Positions 8,100-15,202 of a stretch of DNA of 64,000 nucleotides are shown here, piece by piece (within the stretch, counting starts at the first letter, position 1; every line of letters starts with the position of its first letter). Below the pieces are notes generated by a model. That model worked only from the letters and a program-made list of their open reading frames with translations. It ran no database searches and had not been told where the DNA came from. Location of the stretch: contig NZ_CP013070.1 in assembly GCF_000264945.2 (NCBI RefSeq), positions 930,001-994,000 on the forward strand, in the 5' to 3' direction. The position numbers and the translations under genes are program-made. This stretch comes from Sphingobium indicum B90A. GTDB lineage: Bacteria; Pseudomonadota; Alphaproteobacteria; Sphingomonadales; Sphingomonadaceae.

Positions 8100-8333
8100 T
8101 TGCCACAGTCCAGCCGCCCACCTATGGCCTGCTTCATGGCTGGCACGATTTTATCCCTATTGATGCTCGCGGGCATCGCCCTGACTGGCGGCGGCATCTA
8201 CGCCATCGTGAAGCGGGGCGACCGCAAGCGCGGCACGCTGATGATCGTCGCGGGCCTCGTCATGTTCGCCAATGTCGCCATCACCGCCATCCCCGGCCCG
8301 GACCTGCCTGTGCTGGAAAAGGACGGCCGCTAA
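8100..8333 (+). CDS. small two-helix membrane protein, unknown function
   Basis: The frame encodes 77 residues with two hydrophobic segments: about residues 11-36 (ACFMAGTILSLLMLAGIALT and on) and 47-65 (LMIVAGLVMFANVAITAIP), separated by a basic loop KRGDRKRG. The chosen TTG start lies 12 bases after a strong AGGAGG at 8082-8087; an ATG at 8124 is an alternative. It diverges from rpiB. I recognise no family and assign no function; a small integral inner-membrane protein is the most that can be said. Confidence 0.6.
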   Translation: MPQSSRPPMACFMAGTILSLLMLAGIALTGGGIYAIVKRGDRKRGTLMIVAGLVMFANVAITAIPGPDLPVLEKDGR

Positions 8334-8376
8334 GCTGCATCGATATTGGGCCATGGGGCGGCCTCTGTGCCAGCCC

Positions 8377-8406
8377 AAAAAGAAAAGGGGCTGCCAAGGC
8401 AGCCCC
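8377..8406 (-). terminator. rho-independent terminator of the 8.4-9.1 kb hydrolase gene
   Basis: On the minus strand GGGGCTGC-CTTG-GCAGCCCC forms a perfect 8-bp hairpin followed by TTTTCTTTTT, 25 bases after the stop codon. It probably also limits readthrough from the opposite small gene. Confidence 0.92.
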
Positions 8407-8430
8407 CAAATCCTCAACCGCAAAACCCAT

Positions 8431-9087
8431 TCACCGTATCGGCGAATCCGGCGAAAGCCGCATGTCCAGATAATTGTCGACCGACTTCATCAACTGGTCC
8501 AGTTCATGCTCGAAAAAATGGTTCGCGCCACGGATCTCGTCATGATGGATGGTGATGCCCTTCTGCGTCCGCAGCTTGTCGACCAGCTTCTGCACGGCGC
8601 TGGCGGTCACGACCTCGTCCGCCGTCCCCTGCACGATGATGCCGGACGAAGGGCAGGGCGCCAGGAAGGAGAAGTCATACATGTTCGCCGGCGGCGCGAC
8701 CGAGATGAAGCCCCGGATTTCCGGCCGCCGCATCAGTAATTGCATGCCGATCCACGCCCCGAAGGAGAAGCCCGCGATCCAGGTCGTCTGCGCCTCCGGA
8801 TGGAAGCTCTGCACCCAGTCGAGCGCGGCGGCGGCATCCGACAGCTCGCCGATGCCGTTGTCGAAGGTGCCCTGGCTGCGGCCCACGCCGCGGAAGTTGA
8901 ACCGCAACACCGCGAAGCCGCGCCGCACGAAGGTCTTGTAGAGCGCCTGGGTGATGCGGTCGTTCATCGTGCCGCCGCCCTGCGGGTGCGGGTGCAGGAT
9001 CATCGCGACGGGGGCGCGGGGACGGGGCGGGGGGCTGAAGCGGCCTTCTAGGCGACCTTCGGGACCGGGGAAAATAACGTCGGGCAT
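8431..9087 (-). CDS. alpha/beta hydrolase (COG2945-like)
   Basis: From the ATG at 9087 the product is 218 residues and begins MPDVIFPGPEGRLEGRF, matching a widespread small alpha/beta-hydrolase family. HPHPQGGGTMNDRI forms the oxyanion region, FNFRGVGRSQG follows, the nucleophile elbow is GFSFGAW (Ser), the acid is in VQGTADEVV and the histidine in GANHFFEHELD. The frame extends upstream to 9213 but that extension lacks homology features. No membrane segment is seen, so it is probably cytoplasmic. Substrate unknown. It diverges from the cysteine desulfurase genes. Confidence 0.85.
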   Translation of the reverse strand: MPDVIFPGPEGRLEGRFSPPPRPRAPVAMILHPHPQGGGTMNDRITQALYKTFVRRGFAVLRFNFRGVGRSQGTFDNGIGELSDAAAALDWVQSFHPEAQTTWIAGFSFGAWIGMQLLMRRPEIRGFISVAPPANMYDFSFLAPCPSSGIIVQGTADEVVTASAVQKLVDKLRTQKGITIHHDEIRGANHFFEHELDQLMKSVDNYLDMRLSPDSPIR

Positions 9088-9233
9088 GGCACCTGTTATG
9101 GTTCTGGGCGGCCCCACCCGAAACAGGGCGAGCCGCGAATGGAGAGGGCGCAGCAGCATATGCTGGCGCTGCGCGACAGACCGCCTATATAGAAGCCGCC
9201 ACCATTTCCGCAATCAATGAGTGTTTCCCGCCC

Positions 9234-10340
9234 GTGGCTTCCGACCGTCTCTATCTGGATCACGCCGCCACCACGCCCATCCTGCCCCAGGCGAAGGCGG
9301 CGATGGCCGAGGCGCTGGAAAGCTGGTCCAACCCCTCCAGCCCCCATGGCGACGGCCGCGCCGCCCGCGCCGCGCTGGAGGACGCCCGCCGCCGCATCGG
9401 CGCGGCGCTGGGCTGGGGCGGCCAGATCCTCTTCACCTCCGGCGCCAGCGAAGCCATCGCCATCGCCCTCACCCGCGCGAAGGCGGCCCGCATCCTGACA
9501 TCCCCGGTCGAACATGATTCGGTCCTGCGCGTCACGCCACAGGCCGAACGTCTGGAAGTAACGTCCGATGGTCTCGCCACACTCTCCCCCGTTCGGGCTG
9601 AGCCTGTCGAAGCCCAACACTTGTTTTCGGAAGAGAAGGGGAGGGCTTCGACAAGCTCAGCCCGAACGGATGAGAGGGTTCTCCTCGCCGTCCAGCACGT
9701 CAACAATGAAACCGGCGTCATCCAGCCGCTGGACGCCATCGCCCGCGAAAATATCATCCTCTTCGCCGACTGCGCCCAGAGCGCCGCCAAGCTCCCGCTC
9801 CCCGACGCCGACATGATCGCCGTCAGCGCCCATAAATTCGGCGGCCCGCCCGGCATCGGCGCGCTGCTGATCAAAGACCTCGTCCTGATCGATCCCAGCG
9901 GCGGCCAGGAGCAGGGCTATCGCGCCGGAACCGAAAACCTCCCCGCCATCCTCGCCATGGCGGCGGCGCTCGAAGCCCGCGCCGACTGGCTCCCCAGGGC
10001 CGCGACCCTCCGCGCCAAACTTGACGCCGCCATCGAAGCGTCCGGGGGCGAGATCGTCGCCCGCGATGCGCCGCGCATCCCGACCATCGCCGGCTACCGC
10101 ATGCCCGGCCTTTCCGCCCGCGCCCAGCTTATCCAGTTCGACCTCGCCGGCATTTCCGTCTCGGCCGGCAGCGCCTGTTCCTCAGGTTCGCTCAAGACCA
10201 GCCATGTCCTGCGCGCCATGGGCTGGGACGATGCGCGGGCGGGCGAAGTCGTCCGCGTCAGCTTCGGCCCGGATACGAGCGAGGCGGACGTGGATCGCTT
10301 CGTCGCGGCCTGGACGCGGATGGCGGAACGGGCGCGATGA
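9234..10340 (+). CDS. cysteine desulfurase (NifS/IscS family) with in-frame repeat insert
   Basis: This 368-residue PLP enzyme removes sulfur from cysteine for Fe-S cluster or thiolation pathways. YLDHAATTP opens the fold, Lys201 in VSAHKFGG binds PLP, and Cys315 in SAGSACSSGS is the persulfide residue. Residues 120-145 are the translation of a paired palindromic repeat; compared with the next gene, the segment between the DG turn and the VNNE motif is 20 residues longer. All catalytic motifs remain intact, so the protein may still work. The start is GTG at 9234; an upstream ATG is out of frame. The last 4 bases overlap the next gene. Confidence 0.9.
   Translation: MASDRLYLDHAATTPILPQAKAAMAEALESWSNPSSPHGDGRAARAALEDARRRIGAALGWGGQILFTSGASEAIAIALTRAKAARILTSPVEHDSVLRVTPQAERLEVTSDGLATLSPVRAEPVEAQHLFSEEKGRASTSSARTDERVLLAVQHVNNETGVIQPLDAIARENIILFADCAQSAAKLPLPDADMIAVSAHKFGGPPGIGALLIKDLVLIDPSGGQEQGYRAGTENLPAILAMAAALEARADWLPRAATLRAKLDAAIEASGGEIVARDAPRIPTIAGYRMPGLSARAQLIQFDLAGISVSAGSACSSGSLKTSHVLRAMGWDDARAGEVVRVSFGPDTSEADVDRFVAAWTRMAERAR
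9591..9667. repeat. inverted pair of short hairpin repeats inside a coding sequence
   Basis: Two 25-bp copies face each other (9591-9615 and 9643-9667, 24 of 25 bases matching as inverse copies) across 27 bases. Each is a hairpin, GGGCT/AGCCC, with the loop GAGCCTGTCGA or its complement. The whole is translated without a stop within the cysteine desulfurase. Confidence 0.92.
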
Positions 10341-11425
10341 CCGTCTATCTCGACTATCAGGCGACGACGCCGCTCGCGCCCGAAGTCTTCGATGCGATGG
10401 TCCCGCTGCTGCGCGACCAGTTCGCCAATCCGCACAGCGCCCACCGGCTCGGCCGGGCCGCCGCCGCGCAGGTCGAGCATGCCCGCGCCGAAATCCTGAA
10501 GCTGCTGCCGGATGGCGGCCGCCTGATCTTCACCTCCGGCGCGACGGAAGCGCTCAACATGGCGATTCAGGGCGTCCCGCCGGGCGGCATCGTCACCATC
10601 GCCACAGAACATGCCGCCGTCCTCGACACGGTCCAGGCGATGGGCAGGGCGGGGCGGGACATCACCATCCTGCCGGTCGGTCCCGACGGCATCGTCGACC
10701 TAGAAGAAGCCGCCAGGGCGATCCGTCCGGGCACGGCGCTGGTCGCGGCCATGCTGGTCAATAACGAGATCGGCGCCATCCAGCCTGTCGCGGAACTGGC
10801 CGACCTTTCGCACAAGGCAGGCGCGCTGTTCCTCTGCGACGCCGTGCAGGGCTATGGCCGCGTGCCCATCCCGCCCCGGTGCGACATGATCGCGATCAGC
10901 GCCCACAAGGTCCATGGACCCAAGGGCATAGGCGCGCTCTGGCTGCGCGACGACGTGGCCCTGACGCCCGTCATCCACGGCGGCGGGCAGGAGGGCGGCC
11001 TGCGTTCGGGCACCCTGTCGCCGGCGCTGTGCGCGGGTTTCGGCGCCGCCGCCCGGCTGATGCGCGAACGGGCGGATGGCGACCGGGCGCATGCGGAAAC
11101 GCTCTGGAACGCTGCCCGCCGTCTCTTCTCCCAATGGACGCTCAACGGCAGCGAAAGCCTGCGCTATCATGGCAATCTGAACCTGCGTCGGACGGGCGTG
11201 GACGGCGCGCGGCTGTTGTCGGAATGCCGCGATGTCGCTTTTTCGCTCGGCAGCGCTTGCGCAAGTGGGTCCGGGCGGCCTAGCCATGTGCTGCGCGCAC
11301 TCGGCCTTTCAGACGCGGAGGCGCGCGGATCGGTGCGGATCGGCTTCGGCCGGTACACGACACTGGCCGAATTGGAGGATGCGGCGGAGGCAATGAACAG
11401 GGCAGCCCAAATATGGGCGCCATGA
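10337..11425 (+). CDS. cysteine desulfurase (second copy)
   Basis: The 362-residue product is a second NifS/IscS-like cysteine desulfurase. It has YLDYQATTPLAPEV at the N-terminus, Lys191 in ISAHKVHGPKGIGA for PLP and Cys308 in SLGSACASGSGRPSHVLRAL as the sulfur carrier. It overlaps the first copy by ATGA, so the two are translated together and may act as a pair. The proteins are clearly divergent rather than a recent duplication. A ferredoxin follows 69 bases downstream. Neither an IscU nor a SufB/SufC gene is adjacent, so the acceptor is unknown. Confidence 0.93.
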   Translation: MTVYLDYQATTPLAPEVFDAMVPLLRDQFANPHSAHRLGRAAAAQVEHARAEILKLLPDGGRLIFTSGATEALNMAIQGVPPGGIVTIATEHAAVLDTVQAMGRAGRDITILPVGPDGIVDLEEAARAIRPGTALVAAMLVNNEIGAIQPVAELADLSHKAGALFLCDAVQGYGRVPIPPRCDMIAISAHKVHGPKGIGALWLRDDVALTPVIHGGGQEGGLRSGTLSPALCAGFGAAARLMRERADGDRAHAETLWNAARRLFSQWTLNGSESLRYHGNLNLRRTGVDGARLLSECRDVAFSLGSACASGSGRPSHVLRALGLSDAEARGSVRIGFGRYTTLAELEDAAEAMNRAAQIWAP

Positions 11426-11494
11426 AGCGTCGCGCGGAAAAGCGGAAAACCGCTTTTCGCATCATGCGGCAATACAGAGCGGGGAACGCATATC

Positions 11495-11830
11495 ATGACC
11501 AGGGTCGTCTTCATCAGCGCCGATGGAGAGCATAAGCAGGAGGTCGAAGCGCCGCCGGGCGCCGTGCTGCTGGACGTCGCGCAGGCCGCGGGCCAGCCGC
11601 TGGAGGGAACATGCGAAGGGCAGATGGCCTGTTCCACCTGCCATGTCATCGTCGACGCCGCCGACTTCTCCAAGCTCGGCAAGGCAAGCGAGGATGAGGA
11701 GGACATGCTGGACCTCGCCGCCGCCGCGACCCGCACCAGCCGCCTGTCCTGCCAGATCGTGCTGGATGAACAGCTCGACAGCCTGACCGTCCGCATTCCG
11801 GGCGAATCCTACAATATGCAGGGAATGTGA
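11495..11830 (+). CDS. 2Fe-2S ferredoxin, ISC/adrenodoxin type
   Basis: The 111-residue protein has cysteines at 40, 46, 49 and 86, the C-X5-C-X2-C-X36-C spacing of adrenodoxin-like 2Fe-2S ferredoxins. The motif GTCEGQMACSTCHV and the acidic EDEEDMLDLA segment that docks reductase partners are typical. Such proteins give electrons to Fe-S assembly (Fdx) or to cytochrome P450 systems; placement after two cysteine desulfurases favours the first. Its stop codon overlaps the GTG start of the beta-lactamase gene. Confidence 0.92.
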   Translation: MTRVVFISADGEHKQEVEAPPGAVLLDVAQAAGQPLEGTCEGQMACSTCHVIVDAADFSKLGKASEDEEDMLDLAAAATRTSRLSCQIVLDEQLDSLTVRIPGESYNMQGM

Positions 11831-12762
11831 GCTTGCCCAGGCGCCTGATATTCGCGGCCCTGCTGCTCGCCGCCCCGGCGGCCGCGCAGCAGGAAGCGCC
11901 GCGCCCGTCGCTGCTCCCGCCGCCGCCTCGCTATATGGTCAGCGAATCCGCCATGAGGTCGGTCCGCAATCCCAAGGAGATCGAGACCGAAAGCGGCGGC
12001 CGGCTGGGCGTGGCGCTGGTCGACGGCAAGGGCGCGCTGATCCTTGGTTTCAACCGGGACGAGCGTTTCGCCATGTGCTCGACCTTCAAGGCGCCGCTCG
12101 CCGCCGCCGTGCTGGCGGGCGCGGAAGGCGGCAAGTTCGGGCTGGAGGGGCAGATCAGCTTCGCCAAGGCCGATCTGCTGGACTATGCCCCGGTCGTCAG
12201 GAAGAATGTGAAGCGCGGCCGCATGTCGATGGAGGAACTCGCCGCCGCCGCCGTGGAAGTCAGCGACAACAGCGCGGCCAACCTGCTGCTGCCGATGGTC
12301 GGCGGGCCGGAGGGCCTGACCCGCTTCATCCGCGCCCATGATGACATGGTGACGCGGCTCGACCGCAATGAGCCGTCTCTCAACGAGAATGCGGAGGGCG
12401 ACGAGCGCGACACCACCAGCCCCGCCGCCATGGCCGGCCTGATGGGCCGCCTGATCTTCCGCGACCTCGCTCCGGAAAGCGCCGGAAAGCTGCGCGGCTG
12501 GCTCAATGCCAGCACCACCGGCGCCAACCGGATCAAGGCGGGCCTGCCCAAGGGCTGGACCTCCGGCAGCAAGACGGGAAGCTGCGGCACCGCCTATAAT
12601 GACGTGGCGCTGGTGAAGGCCCCGTCGGGCGAGGAATATATCCTGGCCATCTATCTCGACCGCCCGACGGTCGACGCCAAGGCCGCCGAAGCCGCCATAG
12701 CCGAAACCGCCCGCGCCGCGCTGGATTTCGTGGATAAGGCGCAGAAGACCGGGCTGGAATAG
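11827..12762 (+). CDS. class A serine beta-lactamase with the Cys69-Cys238 pair
   Basis: The 311-residue precursor has a signal peptide (about residues 1-20, ending APAAAQQ), so it acts in the periplasm. All class A motifs are present: Ser85-Thr-Phe-Lys88 (Ambler 70-73), Ser146-Asp-Asn148 (130-132), Glu182 and Asn186 in NEPSLNEN (166 and 170) and Lys249-Thr-Gly251 (234-236). Cys84 precedes the nucleophile and Cys253 follows KTGS, equivalent to Cys69 and Cys238, the disulfide of class A carbapenemases such as KPC, SME, NMC-A and GES. The GTG start overlaps the ferredoxin stop (GTGA), so translation is coupled. No AmpR-like regulator is adjacent. Confidence 0.92.
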   Translation: MSLPRRLIFAALLLAAPAAAQQEAPRPSLLPPPPRYMVSESAMRSVRNPKEIETESGGRLGVALVDGKGALILGFNRDERFAMCSTFKAPLAAAVLAGAEGGKFGLEGQISFAKADLLDYAPVVRKNVKRGRMSMEELAAAAVEVSDNSAANLLLPMVGGPEGLTRFIRAHDDMVTRLDRNEPSLNENAEGDERDTTSPAAMAGLMGRLIFRDLAPESAGKLRGWLNASTTGANRIKAGLPKGWTSGSKTGSCGTAYNDVALVKAPSGEEYILAIYLDRPTVDAKAAEAAIAETARAALDFVDKAQKTGLE

Positions 12763-12788
12763 ACCTGGAAGGAACCAAAAGAAAACCA

Positions 12789-12865
12789 CCGTGCTCCTGC
12801 GAAGGCAGGAGCCCAGGGTGGAGAAGCGCAACCGGGCCTGGGCTCCCGCCTTCGCAGAAGCACGG
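12789..12865. repeat. inverted pair of palindromic repeats after the beta-lactamase gene
   Basis: The 29-bp arms 12789-12817 and 12837-12865 are inverse copies with two mismatches; the first arm is itself a hairpin (CTCCTGC-GAAG-GCAGGAG). Same family as 4599-4651. No gene is present between 12763 and the SRP RNA, and the pair may act as the operon's end structure. Confidence 0.88.
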
Positions 12866-12926
12866 AAGGCCCCTGTCCGGCCGATCCCTTAACCCCTTGC
12901 CATCCCCCCCGCCTTTCGCCATATGC

Positions 12927-13023
12927 CGCGCCGGGAGTCGGGCGGACGCAGTCGTCGCGAACCTGGTCAGGTCCTGACGGAAGCAGCCACAGTGATTTCG
13001 CTGCGGGTCGTTCCGGCTCCCAC
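12927..13023 (+). ncRNA. ffs: signal recognition particle RNA (4.5S type)
   Basis: The segment contains the invariant SRP domain IV sequence: GGTCAGGTC on one side and GGAAGCAGCC on the other of the apical loop (12965-12987). The ends pair (CCGGGAG near 12931 with CTCCC near 13017), giving a single rod of about 97 nt, the small bacterial form. The RNA binds Ffh and targets nascent membrane proteins. Location just before dnaX is a common alphaproteobacterial arrangement. Exact ends are estimated to within a few bases. Confidence 0.9.
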
Positions 13024-13141
13024 CTCCATCCAAACCCCGTTCTGGCCCAGCCTGTCGAACGCCGCTTCTTCTTTCGCTATGGGAACGAAGGAGGCTTCCC
13101 TTCGGGTCGCCAAGCCCCGCACGAACGGCTAGAAGATTCGA

Positions 13142-14752
13142 ATGTCCGATTCCCCTCAGCCCTATCGCGTCCTTGCGCGCAAATATCGCCCGCGCAATTT
13201 CAGCGAACTGATCGGGCAGGACGCGATGGTCCAGACGCTGGGCAATGCGATCCGCCGGGGTCGCCTGGCCCATGCCTTCCTGATGACCGGCGTGCGCGGC
13301 GTGGGGAAGACCTCCACCGCCCGCCTCATCGCCAAGGCGCTGAACTGCGTCGGCCCGGACGGGCAGGGCGGTCCCACCATCGATCCCTGCGGCCTCTGCG
13401 AACCCTGCATGGCCATTGGCGAGGGGCGGCATATCGACGTTCTGGAGATGGACGCCGCCAGCCATACCGGCGTCGACGATATTCGTTCGATCATCGATAT
13501 AGCGGGCAAAGGCGCCTATTCGGCCCGATACAAGATTTATATCATCGATGAAGTTCACATGCTTTCCCGCAATGCTTTCAATGCTTTGCTGAAGACGCTG
13601 GAGGAGCCGCCTGAACATGTGAAGTTCGTGCTGGCAACGACGGAGGTGAACAAGGTGCCGGTGACGGTGCTGTCGCGCTGCCAGCGCTTCGACCTGCGCC
13701 GCATCCCCGCTGAACTGCTCGCCGCCCATTTCGCCCATGTGGTGGAGGCGGAATCGGTCGCCGCCGAACCCGATGCCCTGGCCCTCATAGCCCAGGCCGC
13801 CGAAGGCTCCGCCCGCGACGGCCTCTCCATCCTCGACCAGGCCATCGCCCATGCCGAAATGGGCGAAGGCGCGCCGCTCGTCACCGCCGCGCAGGTCCGC
13901 GACATGCTGGGCCTTTCCGACAGGGGCGCCACGCGTCGCCTGCTCGGCCTGCTGCTGGAGGGCGACACCGGCGTGCTGCTGGGCGCAGTGCGCGACCAAT
14001 ATGCGCTGGGCGTGGAGCCGCTCTCGCTGATGCGCGGCCTGCTGGAACTGGTCCATGCCGTGACGCTGGTGAAGGCGGGCCGCGACATCGCCAATCCCGG
14101 CCAGTCGGCGGAGGAGCGCGAGGCGCTGGCCGACTGGGCGTCGCAACTCGGCTTCGCGCCGCTGCATCGGCTTTGGCAGTTGCTGCTGAAGGGCCATGAC
14201 GAGGTCGCCAGCGCCGCGCTGCCCATCGAAAGCTGCGAAATGGCGCTGCTGCGCGTGATGCACGCCGCGACCATGCCCGACCCCGGCGAGATCGCCCGCC
14301 TGATCCGGGAAGGCGCGCCAGCCGCCGCCGCGCCGGGCGAGGGGGGCGCAGCCGCCCCATCCCCGGCGCCCGCCGCCACGCTCCCCGCCAGCTTCGAGGA
14401 ACTGATCGAGGCTTTCTGGCAGCGCGGCAAGGGCCAGCTCGCGCAGGAACTGCACGATTGCATCGGCGTCGTCCGCTATGCCGCGCCGGAGCTGGACTAT
14501 GCCCCGACGCCTTCCTTGCCGTCCGATTTCCTTGCCCGCCTCAACCCGGCGCTGCGCGAGGTCACCGGCACGGCCTGGCGCGTCAATGCCGTCGACGGCC
14601 CCGCCGCGCCCACCCTGCTGGAGCAGGAAATGCGCAAGGCGGCGGACGCCCGCGCGGAAATCATGGAAACCCCGGTGGTCAAGGCGGCGTTGGCCGCTTT
14701 CCCCGATGCCGAGCTTGGCGACGGGCTCGAACAATGGAGCGCAGAGCGATGA
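13142..14752 (+). CDS. dnaX: DNA polymerase III subunits gamma and tau
   Basis: The 536-residue product is the clamp-loader ATPase of the replicative polymerase. It begins YRVLARKYRPRNFSELIGQD, has Walker A in GVRGVGKTSTA, four zinc-binding cysteines from Cys76-type CVGPDG to CGLCEPC, Walker B in IDEVHMLS and the SRC motif in LSRCQRFDLR. After about residue 370 there is an Ala/Pro-rich linker (GAPAAAAPGEGGAAAPSPAP) and a C-terminal tau domain shorter than in E. coli. I see no clear slippery heptamer for a gamma frameshift. ybaB starts at its stop codon. Confidence 0.97.
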   Translation: MSDSPQPYRVLARKYRPRNFSELIGQDAMVQTLGNAIRRGRLAHAFLMTGVRGVGKTSTARLIAKALNCVGPDGQGGPTIDPCGLCEPCMAIGEGRHIDVLEMDAASHTGVDDIRSIIDIAGKGAYSARYKIYIIDEVHMLSRNAFNALLKTLEEPPEHVKFVLATTEVNKVPVTVLSRCQRFDLRRIPAELLAAHFAHVVEAESVAAEPDALALIAQAAEGSARDGLSILDQAIAHAEMGEGAPLVTAAQVRDMLGLSDRGATRRLLGLLLEGDTGVLLGAVRDQYALGVEPLSLMRGLLELVHAVTLVKAGRDIANPGQSAEEREALADWASQLGFAPLHRLWQLLLKGHDEVASAALPIESCEMALLRVMHAATMPDPGEIARLIREGAPAAAAPGEGGAAAPSPAPAATLPASFEELIEAFWQRGKGQLAQELHDCIGVVRYAAPELDYAPTPSLPSDFLARLNPALREVTGTAWRVNAVDGPAAPTLLEQEMRKAADARAEIMETPVVKAALAAFPDAELGDGLEQWSAER

Positions 14753-15072
14753 AGGATCTGAACGAAATATTGGGCATGGCGAGCCGCGTGCAGGAGGAAC
14801 TGCAACGCGCCCAGGAAAATCTCGACAGGCTGGAGGTGGAGGGCACGGCCGGCGGCGGGCTGGTCAAGGTCCGCGCCTCCGCCAAGGGCCGCATATTGGG
14901 CGTCGCCATCGACGACAGCCTGCTCGCCCCGTCGGAAAAGCAGATGCTGGAGGATCTCATCACCGCCGCGTTCAACGATGCGCGCAAGAAGGCGGACGAA
15001 GTCTCCAACGCCGAAATGGGCAAGATGACCGCCGGCCTGCCGCTGCCGCCCGGTTTCAAGCTGCCTTTCTGA
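14749..15072 (+). CDS. ybaB: YbaB/EbfC family nucleoid-associated protein
   Basis: The ATG at 14749 overlaps the dnaX stop (ATGA) and gives 107 residues: MKDLNEILGMASRVQEELQR followed by a helix-strand pattern with VEGTAGGGLVKV and KMTAGLPLPPGFKLPF, typical of YbaB/EbfC. These small dimers bind DNA and are usually encoded after dnaX and before recR. Here recR does not follow; lon is next. Confidence 0.95.
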   Translation: MKDLNEILGMASRVQEELQRAQENLDRLEVEGTAGGGLVKVRASAKGRILGVAIDDSLLAPSEKQMLEDLITAAFNDARKKADEVSNAEMGKMTAGLPLPPGFKLPF

Positions 15073-15128
15073 TCGCGGACGCGCCGGGGATCAGCCTTTA
15101 TTCATCATTGCGATCCCATAACGCATGA

Positions 15129-15156
15129 TTGAACCATGCGGCGACCATCCCCATAA
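15129..15156 (+). promoter_or_regulatory. RpoH (sigma-32)-type promoter upstream of lon
   Basis: TTGAAC at 15129-15134 and CCCCATAA at 15149-15156 are separated by 14 bases, an excellent match to the heat-shock consensus (CTTGAAA, about 14 bases, CCCCATnTA). It lies 46 bases ahead of the lon start. Confidence 0.75.
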
Positions 15157-15202
15157 AGGCGATGAACCGCATGACTGGGTGGGATGCCGCCCCGGAGAGT
15201 GA

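Noticed and set aside
5569..8163. 864-residue plus-strand frame across nrdR, glyA and rpiB
   Set aside because: It is antisense to three well-supported genes and has the composition of a GC-rich shadow frame.
13033..13056. Possible degenerate copy of the GAGCCTGTCGA repeat (CAGCCTGTCGAAC) after the SRP RNA
   Set aside because: Only about 11 of 13 core bases match and there is no supporting stem, so chance is as likely.
12533..14734. 733-residue minus-strand frame opposite dnaX
   Set aside because: dnaX has all clamp-loader motifs and standard neighbours; the antisense frame also runs through the SRP RNA and the palindromic repeats.
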